The position numbers were made by a program, and so were the translations under genes. Of a stretch of 64,000 nt of DNA, positions 32,572-41,092 are shown piece after piece. The DNA lies in assembly GCF_003815535.1 (NCBI RefSeq), contig NZ_RPFZ01000001.1, forward strand, positions 1,922,001 through 1,986,000, in the 5' to 3' direction. The notes below the pieces were generated by a model that saw only the letters and a program-made list of their open reading frames with translations, was not told the origin of the DNA and made no database searches. Each line of letters starts with the position of its first letter. The stretch's first letter is position 1. Origin of the DNA: Aurantiacibacter spongiae (GTDB taxonomy: Bacteria; Pseudomonadota; Alphaproteobacteria; Sphingomonadales; Sphingomonadaceae).

Positions 32572-33276
32572 ATGAGAGAGAACATCCAGACCATCGTCAT
32601 CCTGACGGGCGCCGGGATCAGCGCGGAATCCGGCCTGAAGACATTTCGCGCGGAAGACGGATTGTGGGAGAACCACCCCGTCGAACAGGTCGCCACGCCC
32701 GAAGGCTTCGCCGCCGATCCGGCGCTGGTGCATCGCTTCTACGACGAGCGGCGGGCGCAGATACGTAACGCGCAACCCAATCTTGCGCATGAGGCGCTGG
32801 GCCGGCTCGACCGCGAATGGGAAGGCGATCTGCTGATCGTCACGCAGAATATCGACGACCTCCACGAACGCGGCGGGGCGCGGCGTGTGCTGCACATGCA
32901 CGGCGAAGCGCTGAGCGCGTGGTGCACGGCATGCGATGCGCGCCACCGGTGGGACGAAGGGCTGGGCGATGGACCGGCCTGCCCGGCTTGCGGTTCGGCG
33001 GCCCTGCGGCCCGACATCGTCTGGTTCGGCGAAATGCCCTACCGGATGGAGCGCATCTTCTCTGCGCTGGCCCGTGCGGACCTGTTCGTCTCCATCGGAA
33101 CGAGCGGAGCGGTCTATCCGGCGGCGGGGTTCGTGCAGGAAGCTGGTCGCGCGGGCGCGCGGACGCTGGAACTCAACCTCAAACGCAGTCAAGGCTCGCA
33201 CCTGTTCGACGAGACGCGGCTCGGCACGGCGAGCGAACTGGTGCCGCGCTGGGTCGACGAGGTGCTGCGCGCCTGA
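32572..33276 (+). CDS. cobB: Sirtuin-family NAD-dependent protein deacylase
   Basis: CobB-type sirtuins remove acetyl or succinyl groups from lysines using NAD+. The 234-aa protein has the NAD site LTGAGISAESGLKTFRAEDG, the catalytic stretch TQNIDDLHERGG and HMHGE (active-site His), and a four-Cys zinc module (WCTACDARH and CPACGSAAL). It ends with IGTSGAVYPAAGF and LNLK, conserved in the class III family. It stands 45 bp downstream of the divergent dapB start. Confidence 0.94.
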   Translation: MRENIQTIVILTGAGISAESGLKTFRAEDGLWENHPVEQVATPEGFAADPALVHRFYDERRAQIRNAQPNLAHEALGRLDREWEGDLLIVTQNIDDLHERGGARRVLHMHGEALSAWCTACDARHRWDEGLGDGPACPACGSAALRPDIVWFGEMPYRMERIFSALARADLFVSIGTSGAVYPAAGFVQEAGRAGARTLELNLKRSQGSHLFDETRLGTASELVPRWVDEVLRA

Positions 33277-33319
33277 GCGCCGGGGGGAACCGGCAACAGG
33301 TCCATTCATTCCGCGAGGC

Positions 33320-34168
33320 ATGAACCATCATCTCAGCGCGGTCGCCCTCGTTCTCACCCTCGCCGCCTGTTCCGGGGGAGGGGACGCCGGCGGCGACGGT
33401 GCGAACGGTGCCGGAACCAACCGTGTCCCCGCTGTGGCAGATACGGCCCTTACGGGCGATAGCGAAGCCGCGATGGAAGAACTGGCCTCGGCGGACAGCG
33501 GCGGGGGCGGGGCGGTGGAGGCGAACGCCCTGCGCCGCATCCCCGCGCCCTTCCGGGGAACCTGGGCGAAGTCCGCGGACGATTGCGACGGACGCAATTT
33601 CAATCGTCTATCCGTGTCGGGAGACCGGATCAGTTTCTTCGAAGACGGCGGCATCGCCAGCGACATCCGGAGCGACGGAGATGCGCTCGCGGTGACGTAT
33701 CCCTTCGAAAACCCCGCCGGCGAAACAGAGCGGCGCGTCGTCTATTTCGCCCGCCAGGGCGACGGGCGGCTGCGCGTGCGAAGGGGCGATGGCGATAGCG
33801 AAATCTACCGGCGCTGCGGTACGGTTTCGCGCCAGCAGACCGCGCAGGGCGCGACCACCGTACCCGTTCGCTTCAGGGGTCTTTACGCACCGGACGCGCG
33901 CGCCTGCGCCGAGGATTACACATACCAGCCCGCTTTCCAGCGTGTTCGCATCGGCGCGGATGAGGTAAGCTTCTTCGAGACGGGCGGGCCGGTAACGAAC
34001 GTCGACGTGGAAGGCGAGCACATCGCCATCACCCTGCGCGAACGCATCGGCGACACCGAGACGTTGCGCGACATCTATCTCGCCCTTACCGGCGAGGGGA
34101 CGGCGCGCTATCGCCCCGGTGACGGCGAACCGGTGCGGCAGGTCGTGCGCTGTCCTGCGGGCGGCTGA
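33320..34168 (+). CDS. Lipoprotein with a tandem internal repeat (282 aa)
   Basis: A signal peptide ends in lipobox LTLAAC (Cys17), followed by a low-complexity Gly/Asn/Ala segment (18-70). Two homologous domains of about 95 residues then follow (74-166 and 181-278). Shared landmarks are PFRGTWA / RFRGLYA, DDC / RAC, ISFFEDGG / VSFFETGG, a central VxYFARQGDG / IYLALTGEG and a closing YRRC / VVRC. Each domain has a Cys pair that could form a disulfide. It is lipid-anchored in the envelope. I do not recognise the domain. It begins 43 bp after cobB and may be co-transcribed. Confidence 0.75.
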   Translation: MNHHLSAVALVLTLAACSGGGDAGGDGANGAGTNRVPAVADTALTGDSEAAMEELASADSGGGGAVEANALRRIPAPFRGTWAKSADDCDGRNFNRLSVSGDRISFFEDGGIASDIRSDGDALAVTYPFENPAGETERRVVYFARQGDGRLRVRRGDGDSEIYRRCGTVSRQQTAQGATTVPVRFRGLYAPDARACAEDYTYQPAFQRVRIGADEVSFFETGGPVTNVDVEGEHIAITLRERIGDTETLRDIYLALTGEGTARYRPGDGEPVRQVVRCPAGG

Positions 34169-34234
34169 CCTAGCCTCGCCAGCCTACGGGCGGTTCCCCG
34201 ACGGCGAGCCGAAGCCGTCAGGCGAACGGAAAGA

Positions 34235-35023
34235 CTAGTGCCCCGGGCCGCATGTCCGGCATTCCGGATCCTTGGCGATCCGTATGGTGCGCATGGCAGG
34301 CTTCAGGCCGTCCATCAGGTGCAGCTGTCCGAACTGGGCATCGTCGCCGGGCCTCAGGCCGTCCAGCAGCAGACGGATCGCCTGCAACGCGGCGAAAGTC
34401 CCAACCCAGCCCACCATCGCGCCCAGCACTCCGTCCTCGGCGCAGGTATCGCAATCTTCCGCATCGAAGGCATCGCCGACATAGCAACGATAGCAGGCCT
34501 GCTCGGCAAGGTGCCCGGCAAACGCCCCGACCTGCCCCTGAAACCGCCCGATCGCTGCGGATAGCAGCGGCACGCCCGCCGCCACGCAGGCATCCGCCAC
34601 GGCGAGGCGGGTGGCGAAATTGTCGGTCCCGTCGAGCACCAGGTCGGCGCCCGCCAGATACCGGCCGGCATTGTCCGCGGTCACGCGGGTGTCATGGATG
34701 GAAACCGCCAGCGCATCGTCGAAATTGGCCAGCCAGCGCCGTGCGGCGACCGCCTTGCCGTGACCGATGTCGCGCGTGGTGTAGATCGTCTGGCGTTGCA
34801 AATTGCTCGCCTCCACATCGCCGTCGTCAAGCAGCGTGAGCCGACCGATCCCGGCGGCGGCGAGATATTGCAGGGCAGGCGAACCGATCCCGCCGAGGCC
34901 GACCAGAACCACCCGCGCCTGCGCCAGGGCAAGCTGCCCCGCACCGCCGACCTCGGGCAGGACGATATGGCGCGCGAAACGGTCGAGGCGATCTTCGGAT
35001 AACGGGGCCGGGCGGTCGGTCAT
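34235..35023 (-). CDS. MoeB/ThiF/HesA-type E1-like adenylyltransferase
   Basis: The 262-aa protein is a ubiquitin-activating E1-like enzyme that adenylates the C-terminus of a small sulfur carrier (MoaD or ThiS). It has the N-terminal RFARHIVLPEVGGAGQ, the nucleotide motif VGLGGIGSPALQYLAAAG, LLDDGDVEASNLQRQTIYT, DGTDNFATR, and zinc-binding CxxC pairs in CYRCYV and ECRTCG. No rhodanese domain is present. ATG 35023 (MTDRPAP) was used; ATG 35035 adds four residues. Whether it serves molybdopterin or thiazole synthesis cannot be told, because neither pathway has other genes here. Confidence 0.9.
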   Translation of the reverse strand: MTDRPAPLSEDRLDRFARHIVLPEVGGAGQLALAQARVVLVGLGGIGSPALQYLAAAGIGRLTLLDDGDVEASNLQRQTIYTTRDIGHGKAVAARRWLANFDDALAVSIHDTRVTADNAGRYLAGADLVLDGTDNFATRLAVADACVAAGVPLLSAAIGRFQGQVGAFAGHLAEQACYRCYVGDAFDAEDCDTCAEDGVLGAMVGWVGTFAALQAIRLLLDGLRPGDDAQFGQLHLMDGLKPAMRTIRIAKDPECRTCGPGH

Positions 35024-35078
35024 GGGTGCGCCCATAGGCGAGCGGCGGCCGGTGTCAAAGCGGGCGGCGAGCGGTCGC

Positions 35079-35516
35079 TCAGCTTCCTCGCGTGGCCGGG
35101 GAGGCGGAGCCGAAGACCGGCAGCAGGCGGGAATCGGCCAGCGCCGCCTGCCGATGGTGCAGCGTCTCGCGCGTATCCTCTTTCCCGGTATGGGCGAAAA
35201 AGGATTCCAGATCGTCGTATTCTACTAGCAGCATCAGATCCCATTGCTCGTCCCGCGGTCCGATCAGGTAGCCGGCGGGATTCCCCCTGAACACCAGCCG
35301 CGCTCCGGCCCGCGCGATCATCGGCTGGGTCGCCTTCATGTAGCGCGCATAGGCCTCGCGCCCGCTGATCGGCCCGTCGGGCGCGAGATGGGGCGCATGG
35401 GAATAGTCGGCCTCTTCGCGAAAGCGCAGCAGGTTGAGCATGGTGACGGGGCCGGCATGCGCGCCTTCGCGCAGCGTTCGTGCCACTTCGGGCGTGATTT
35501 CGGTATATCCGCTCAA
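35079..35516 (-). CDS. DUF1330 domain protein (145 aa)
   Basis: The protein has the ferredoxin-like dimeric alpha/beta-barrel pattern of DUF1330: PVTMLNLLRFREEADYSHAP, GREAYARYMKATQPMIARAG, LIGPRDEQWDLMLLVEYDDL. It is small, soluble and probably cytoplasmic. The function of the family is not settled. It lies between the E1-like gene and dnaA on the same strand, with an 80-bp gap before dnaA's stop. Confidence 0.85.
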   Translation of the reverse strand: MSGYTEITPEVARTLREGAHAGPVTMLNLLRFREEADYSHAPHLAPDGPISGREAYARYMKATQPMIARAGARLVFRGNPAGYLIGPRDEQWDLMLLVEYDDLESFFAHTGKEDTRETLHHRQAALADSRLLPVFGSASPATRGS

Positions 35517-35596
35517 TCCTGCTCTCCCCGCTCAACCCTGTGCACGGACCTGTGGACCGCCCACTCGCGGCCTGTGGAGATGCCAGAATGCGTGGA

Positions 35597-37003
35597 TCAG
35601 CTTTCCAGTTGTCTCAACAGGCTGCGCACATCGCCGTCCATGTCGGCATCGCGTTGCCGCAGATCCTCGATCAGCCGCACCGCGTGGATAACCGTCGAGT
35701 GATCGCGCCCGCCGAACTTGCGCCCGATCTCGGGATAGGAACGCGGCGTCAGGACCTTCGCCAGATACATGGCCACCTGCCGCGGACGAACCACGGCGCG
35801 CGCCCGGCGCTTGCTGCTCATCTCGGAGCGGTCGATCCGGTAGAACTGGCAGACCGTGCGCTGGATCTCGTCGATCGTGATGCGCCGGCGGTTGGCAGAG
35901 AGGATGTCGGTAAGCTGTTCCTCGGCCAGTTGCAGCGACACCTCCTGCCCCGTCAGTTGCGCGTAGGCGATCAGCTTGTTGAGGCCGCCAACCAGTTCGC
36001 GCACGTTCCGGTTGATGGTCCGGGCGAGGAATTCGATCACATCGGCCGGCACTTCCAGCGGCGCGAAGCGGGTGAGCTTGGATTCGAGGATTTCCTTGCG
36101 CAGCTCGATATCGGCGGCCTGGATATCGGCGACCAGCCCCATCGACAGGCGGGAAAGAAGGCGCGGCTCCACCCCGTCGAGCGCCTGCGGCGCGCGGTCG
36201 GCGGCGAAGACCAGCCGCTTGCCCTCGGCCAGCAGCGCGTCGATCGTGTAGAGCAGCTCTTCCTGCGCCGAAGCCTTGCCGATGATGAACTGGATATCGT
36301 CCACCAGCAGCAGGTCGAACCCGCGCAGCCGCGCCTTGAACTCGATCATCTCGTTCGACTTCAGGGCCTGCACGAACTCGACCATGAACCGCTCCGCGCT
36401 GCAGTAGAAGATGCGCGCGCGCGGATGGGCCTGGAGGTAGGAATGGCCGATCGCGTGGAGCAGGTGGGTCTTGCCCTGGCCGGTCGCGGCCTTGAGATAG
36501 AGCGGGCTGAACTGCGGCTGCTCGGTCCGGCTCATGCGCTCGGCCGCGTTCTTCGCCAGCACGTTGGTCGTACCCGTCACGAAGGCGGCGAAGGTCTGCG
36601 ACGGGTCGAGCCCGACGCTGGAGGTGAAGCCATCGTCGCCGATCGATTCCATCGCCAGCTTGGAATCGTTGGCCGCGCGGTGGCCGAACCCGTCATCGCC
36701 GCCTCGCAGATCGAGATCGGCGATCTTGCGGCGGCCCGGGTGGACGGCGATCTTGATGTTGCGAACGCCGTTCTCGGCGATCTTCCAGGCGAGCGAAAGC
36801 CGATCGTGATAGCGATCCATCACCCAGTTGGCGGAAAACTCGGTCGGCAGGAACAGCTCCAGCGTACCCGAATCGCGGCAGAACTTGCCGAGCTGGATGG
36901 GCCGGATCCATTGCGTGTGAAGCTGGTGGCCAAGATCCTTGCGAAGTCCCTGGCTGATGTCAGCCCAGTCCGCCGCGAGATCGATTGCCTCCTGATCTTC
37001 CAT
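35597..37003 (-). CDS. dnaA: Chromosomal replication initiator DnaA
   Basis: DnaA binds DnaA boxes at oriC and opens the origin. The 468-aa product starts at ATG 37003 (MEDQEAIDLAADWADIS), giving an N-terminal DnaB-interaction domain (1-90), a short linker, an AAA+ domain with Walker A AATGQGKT (172-179; many relatives have GGTGLGKT), Walker B LLLVDDIQF, and a C-terminal DNA-binding domain with GRKFGGRDHSTVIHAVRLIE. Upstream ATGs at 37069 and 37213 would add residues unlike the family. No TTATCCACA boxes were seen in the flanks, so the origin is probably elsewhere. Confidence 0.97.
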   Translation of the reverse strand: MEDQEAIDLAADWADISQGLRKDLGHQLHTQWIRPIQLGKFCRDSGTLELFLPTEFSANWVMDRYHDRLSLAWKIAENGVRNIKIAVHPGRRKIADLDLRGGDDGFGHRAANDSKLAMESIGDDGFTSSVGLDPSQTFAAFVTGTTNVLAKNAAERMSRTEQPQFSPLYLKAATGQGKTHLLHAIGHSYLQAHPRARIFYCSAERFMVEFVQALKSNEMIEFKARLRGFDLLLVDDIQFIIGKASAQEELLYTIDALLAEGKRLVFAADRAPQALDGVEPRLLSRLSMGLVADIQAADIELRKEILESKLTRFAPLEVPADVIEFLARTINRNVRELVGGLNKLIAYAQLTGQEVSLQLAEEQLTDILSANRRRITIDEIQRTVCQFYRIDRSEMSSKRRARAVVRPRQVAMYLAKVLTPRSYPEIGRKFGGRDHSTVIHAVRLIEDLRQRDADMDGDVRSLLRQLES

Positions 37004-37421
37004 GTCCTGCCCGAAATCCTCTGCCCTGTTGCTGACCGGGCGAACGCCGGTCGATCCTATCCGCATCATACGACACACCCCGTTGCCGCCCCGGGCCCGG
37101 CGCCCTCGCGCCGATCCGGAACATGACTTCCCCGTTCCGGGAATCGCGACGCGATACCCGGCCTGTCCTGACGGTTGATACTCGTCCCGTGAGAAGCGCC
37201 GACTTGTCCGCATCGGCGTTCCGGGGATCGTTTATGAAGAACTGAAGCCGGCGGGCAAGAGCGGCCTGTCAAAAAAACTTAAAAAATGTGCATTGACTCG
37301 TCGCCGCCCCGCAGGCGTGCGTCGAAACCGCTCAATTCCGGGGATTTTTTGATGACGGTAATGCGAATCGCGGGATTTGCTTCGCTTGTCGCGGGGCGGT
37401 GGCGAGGCTGCTGCCGGATGT
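37004..37421. other. Gene-free spacer between rpsT and dnaA
   Basis: Together with 37422-37527 this forms a 524-bp gap, the largest non-coding stretch in the window. No supported ORF, RNA gene or DnaA box is seen. There is an AT-rich patch (37270-37293) with TTGACA on the minus strand but no clear -10 at 17 bp. GANTC sites, the CcrM methylation target, occur at 37141, 37295, 37365 and 37503. It presumably holds the dnaA promoter. Confidence 0.5.
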
Positions 37422-37450
37422 AAAAAAGGCCGACGCTTCGCGCGCCGGCC
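37422..37450 (-). terminator. rpsT terminator
   Basis: On the minus strand a 9-bp stem (37442-37450 with 37428-37436, one G-T pair) is followed by a run of six Ts (37422-37427). It isolates rpsT from dnaA. Confidence 0.85.
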
Positions 37451-37527
37451 CCGTGTTCGGATGTTCCGATTTCGTTCCGCGCCGCCCGCGATCCGCCAGA
37501 CCGAATCGCGTCGCGCGCGGCGAACGA

Positions 37528-37788
37528 TCACATCGCTGCGATTCGCTTGCTCAGCCGGCTCTTCTTGCGCGCGGCGGTGTTCTTGTGCAGCACGCCCTTG
37601 GCCACGCCCCGGTCGATTTCCGGCTTGGCGTTCTTCATCGCTTCCTCGGCCGCCTTGCGGTCGCCTTCGTTGACGGCGGTTTCCACCTTCTTGATGAAGT
37701 TGCGGATGCGGCTGGTACGCGCGCCGTTGATCTCGGCCCGGTTGGCGTTGCGGCGGATGCGCTTCTTGGCTTGCGGCGAATTGGCCAT
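37528..37788 (-). CDS. rpsT: 30S ribosomal protein S20
   Basis: The 86-aa basic, all-helical protein starts [20 protein letters not shown] and continues [36 protein letters not shown], the standard S20 sequence. It is monocistronic or follows mutM at 122 bp, and ends in a terminator at 37422-37450. Confidence 0.97.
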   Translation of the reverse strand: MANSPQAKKRIRRNANRAEINGARTSRIRNFIKKVETAVNEGDRKAAEEAMKNAKPEIDRGVAKGVLHKNTAARKKSRLSKRIAAM

Positions 37789-37910
37789 GTCTGTCCTTGT
37801 CTCTCGGGCAGCGAGGCCGCCCGGTATCGTTCATCGGGGTCTGTAGCGAGAATCGACGGTACGACCCGCCGGAAAGCGCGCGACATAGGGGGCAGAGGCG
37901 CGAAGGTCAA

Positions 37911-38726
37911 CTATTTCTGGCAAACGGGACAGAACCACGTGCTGCGCCCGCCCTGCACGATCCGCCGCACGATTCCGCCATCGCTGCGCCGGCAGGCCTC
38001 GCCCTCGCGCCCGTAGACAGCGAAGCGCGTGGCGAAATAGCCCAGCTCGCCATCGGGGCGGGCATAGTCGCGCAGGGTCGAACCGCCGTCCTCGATGGAT
38101 TGCCGCAACACCTCGCGGATGGCCGGCACTAGCCGGGCAAGGGCCGGCCGGTAGACCCGCCCCCCGGCCTTGCGCGGATCGATGCGGGCGCGGTGCAGCG
38201 CCTCGCACACGTAGATATTGCCAAGACCGGCCACCACCCGCTGATCGAGCAGCAGCAGCTTTATCGCCCGCCGCCGCCCGCGGATCGCGGTGCGCAACCG
38301 GTCCACGCTCAGCATGTCGCCCAGCGGTTCCGGGCCCATGACGGCGAAGGCGGGCCATTCCTCCAGCCGCGCGGTATCGACGAGATCGACATAGCCGAAG
38401 CGGCGCGGGTCGTTGAGCGCGAGACGATGTCCGCCCGCTTCCAGGAGCAGGTGATCGTGCCGGTCGGGCACCTCCGGGTCGATGCGCCAGCGCCCGCTCA
38501 TGCCGAGATGGAAGATCATCGTCGTGTCCCTGTCGGTATGCAGCAGGCCGTATTTCGCCCGCCGCCCGAGGGCCGTGACGCGCGCACCCGTCAGCGACTG
38601 CACCAGGCCCTCGGGAAAGGGGAAGCGCATGTCGGGCCGCCCGAGCCGCACGCGGTCTATCCGCTCGCCCTCGAGTACGCGCGCGAGGCCGCGCACGGTG
38701 GTTTCGACTTCGGGAAGTTCAGGCAT
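37911..38726 (-). CDS. mutM: Formamidopyrimidine-DNA glycosylase
   Basis: MutM (Fpg) removes 8-oxoguanine and related oxidised purines by glycosylase and lyase action. The 271-aa protein begins MPELPEVETTVRGL, where Pro after the Met is the catalytic nucleophile and the following Glu is catalytic. It also has the H2TH region (VVAGLGNIYVCEALHRARID) and the C-terminal zinc finger with four Cys (CRRSDGG and FCPVC). It is divergent from ubiE with a 58-bp gap. Confidence 0.97.
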   Translation of the reverse strand: MPELPEVETTVRGLARVLEGERIDRVRLGRPDMRFPFPEGLVQSLTGARVTALGRRAKYGLLHTDRDTTMIFHLGMSGRWRIDPEVPDRHDHLLLEAGGHRLALNDPRRFGYVDLVDTARLEEWPAFAVMGPEPLGDMLSVDRLRTAIRGRRRAIKLLLLDQRVVAGLGNIYVCEALHRARIDPRKAGGRVYRPALARLVPAIREVLRQSIEDGGSTLRDYARPDGELGYFATRFAVYGREGEACRRSDGGIVRRIVQGGRSTWFCPVCQK

Positions 38727-38784
38727 GTCGCGCGCGCTCTAACACCCTTTGCGCGTCGCGCAATTCGCCCCTAGGGGAGGGGGC

Positions 38785-39519
38785 ATGACGAACGACACAG
38801 TCTCCTTCGGTTACGAGGATGTCGATCCGGCGGAAAAGACCGCGCGCGTCGGCTCCGTCTTTTCGGGCGTGGCGGCGAAGTACGACATCATGAACGATGC
38901 CATGTCGGGCGGGCTGCACCGGGTGTGGAAGGACCGCTTCGTGCGGGCGGTGAAACCCCAGCCCGGCGAACAGGTCCTTGATATGGCGGGCGGCACCGGC
39001 GACATCGCCTTCCGCCTGGCGGATGCGGGGGCGGACGTGGTGGTCGCCGACATCAACCAGGACATGCTCGACGTCGGGATCGAGCGGGCGATGAAGCGGG
39101 GTATCGACGGTCTCGTCTGGAGCCGCCAGAACGCCGAGGAGCTGAGCTTCACCGACCGGCAGTTCGATGCCTACACGATCGCCTTCGGCATCCGTAACGT
39201 CACCCGCATGGACCGCGCGCTGGCCGAGGCGCACCGCGTGCTCAGATACGGCGGCCGGTTCTTCTGCCTGGAATTCTCGACCACCACCTGGCCAGGCTTC
39301 AAGGACGTCTACGACGCCTATTCGCACCGGATGGTGCCGCGGATCGGCAAGGCGGTGGCGGGTGACGAGGCGAGCTATCGCTACCTGGTGGAAAGCATCC
39401 GCCGCTTCCCGCCCATGCCCGAATTCGAAGGGATGATCCGCGCCGCGGGTTTCGCGCGCACCAGGGTGGAGCCGATCCTGGGCGGCCTGGTCGCCATCCA
39501 TTCCGGGTGGAAGGTGTGA
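38785..39519 (+). CDS. ubiE: Ubiquinone/menaquinone biosynthesis C-methyltransferase
   Basis: UbiE adds the C-methyl group to the demethoxyubiquinol ring using S-adenosylmethionine. The 244-aa product shows VFSGVAAKYDIMNDAMSGGL and HRVWKDRFV, the SAM motif VLDMAGGTGDIAF, and FGIRNVTRMDRALAEAHRVL, ending in GGLVAIHSGWKV. ATG 38785 follows GGGGAGGGGG, a strong ribosome site. It opens a ubiE-ubiB pair for quinone synthesis. Confidence 0.96.
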   Translation: MTNDTVSFGYEDVDPAEKTARVGSVFSGVAAKYDIMNDAMSGGLHRVWKDRFVRAVKPQPGEQVLDMAGGTGDIAFRLADAGADVVVADINQDMLDVGIERAMKRGIDGLVWSRQNAEELSFTDRQFDAYTIAFGIRNVTRMDRALAEAHRVLRYGGRFFCLEFSTTTWPGFKDVYDAYSHRMVPRIGKAVAGDEASYRYLVESIRRFPPMPEFEGMIRAAGFARTRVEPILGGLVAIHSGWKV

Positions 39520-39535
39520 CGCCCGGCGCCAGCGA

Positions 39536-41092
39536 ATGACGCAACCCGCCACGCATATCTGGCGCCTGCTCGCCTGGGGGCGCACGCTCGCCCGGCACGG
39601 CGCGCTGCGCGGGATCGAGCGCGATCCCAACACGCCCGGCCCGGTGCAGCGGCTGGTGCGCTGGGCGCGGCTCGGCACCATCCAGCCGCGCGAGCCGGAC
39701 TATGCGGGCGCCTTCCGCGCCATCGGCCCCGCCGCCATCAAGCTGGGCCAGACGCTCGCCACCAGGCCCGATCTGGTCGGGGAGGACGCGGCGAGGAATC
39801 TCCTCTCCTTGCAGGATTCCCTGCCGCCCGTCCCCTTCGCCGCGATCCGCGAGCAGATCGAGCGCGGTTTCGAACAGCCGCTCGAAGACGTCTTCGCCCA
39901 TGTCGACCCGGAGCCTGTCGGCGCGGCCAGCATCGCGCAGGTCCACAGGGGTGTCACGACGGAGGGGCGTACCGTGGCGATCAAGGTGCTGCGTCCCGGC
40001 ATTCGCGAGAAGTTCGAACGCGACATCGCCACCTACGAATGGGCCGCCGCCCATCTGGAGGCGCTGGGCGGGGAGGCGCAGCGTCTGCGGCCGCGCCTGA
40101 CGATCGCCAATTTCAAGCGCTGGACGAATAGCGAGCTGGACCTGCGGCGCGAGGCGGCGAGCGCGTCCGAACTGGCCGCGTCCATGCGCGGGGTGGAGAA
40201 ATACTGCATCCCCGACATCGACTGGGATCGCACCAATGGCCGGGTGATGACGATCGAATGGATCGACGGCATCAAGATTTCCGACCGGGAGGCGCTGATC
40301 GCGGCGGGGCACGACCTGCCCGACATCGCCCGCCGGCTCGTCATCGCTTTCCTGACGCAGGCGATCAGCGCCGGCTTCTTCCACGCCGACATGCACCAGG
40401 GCAACCTGTTCGTGAAGGCGGACGGCACCATCGCCGCCATCGATTTTGGCATCATGGGCCGCATCGACCGGCGCGCCCGGCAATGGCTGGCCGAAATCCT
40501 CTACGGCCTCATCACCGGCGACTATCGCCGCGTCGCCGAGATCCATTTCGAAGCGCGATACGTGCCGAGCTATCATTCGGTCGAGGAATTCGCGACGGCG
40601 CTGCGCGCGGTGGGCGAACCGATGCGCGGCAAGCCGGTCAGCGAACTTTCGGTCGGCCAGATGCTCGACGGGCTGTTCGCCATCACCCGTGATTTCGACA
40701 TGCAGACCCAGCCGCATCTGCTGCTGCTGCAAAAGACGATGGTGATGGTGGAGGGGATCGCCACCCAGCTCGATCCGACGATCAACATGTGGGACGTGTC
40801 CGCACCCTTCGTGCGCAGCTGGATTCGCGACGAACTCGGCCCGGAGGCGGCACTGGCCGATCGCATCCGCACCGATGTGGAAACCTTGCTGCGCCTGCCC
40901 GACCTCGTGCGCCGGATAGAGGAACGCTACCCGGCCAAGGGCGGCGCTCCCGAACCGCCGCCGCTCCCGGATATCGAACTCGTCTGGGAAAGGCGGGAGC
41001 GCAAGGGCAACGGCTTGCTCGGCTATCTCGTCGCGGCACTGGGGGGCGGCGCGCTGGTCTGGCTGGGGAGCATCGCGGGTTGGCTCGGGTAA
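39536..41092 (+). CDS. ubiB: UbiB (ABC1/ADCK kinase-like ubiquinone biosynthesis protein)
   Basis: UbiB is an atypical protein-kinase-like ATPase needed for ubiquinone synthesis at the inner membrane. The 518-aa protein has the KxGQ signature (AAIKLGQTLATRPDLVGEDA), an Ala-rich nucleotide loop (PVGAASIAQVHRG), VAIKVLRPGI, and the catalytic FFHADMHQGNLF and AAIDFGIMGRID. A C-terminal hydrophobic helix (LLGYLVAALGGGALVWLGSI) forms the membrane anchor. It lies 16 bp behind ubiE; the next gene overlaps its end. Confidence 0.96.
   Translation: MTQPATHIWRLLAWGRTLARHGALRGIERDPNTPGPVQRLVRWARLGTIQPREPDYAGAFRAIGPAAIKLGQTLATRPDLVGEDAARNLLSLQDSLPPVPFAAIREQIERGFEQPLEDVFAHVDPEPVGAASIAQVHRGVTTEGRTVAIKVLRPGIREKFERDIATYEWAAAHLEALGGEAQRLRPRLTIANFKRWTNSELDLRREAASASELAASMRGVEKYCIPDIDWDRTNGRVMTIEWIDGIKISDREALIAAGHDLPDIARRLVIAFLTQAISAGFFHADMHQGNLFVKADGTIAAIDFGIMGRIDRRARQWLAEILYGLITGDYRRVAEIHFEARYVPSYHSVEEFATALRAVGEPMRGKPVSELSVGQMLDGLFAITRDFDMQTQPHLLLLQKTMVMVEGIATQLDPTINMWDVSAPFVRSWIRDELGPEAALADRIRTDVETLLRLPDLVRRIEERYPAKGGAPEPPPLPDIELVWERRERKGNGLLGYLVAALGGGALVWLGSIAGWLG

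Noticed and set aside
35517-35596. TGTGGA repeats near the end of dnaA as possible DnaA boxes
   Set aside because: They match only six of nine positions of TTATCCACA, and no cluster or AT-rich unwinding region accompanies them, so I do not call an origin.
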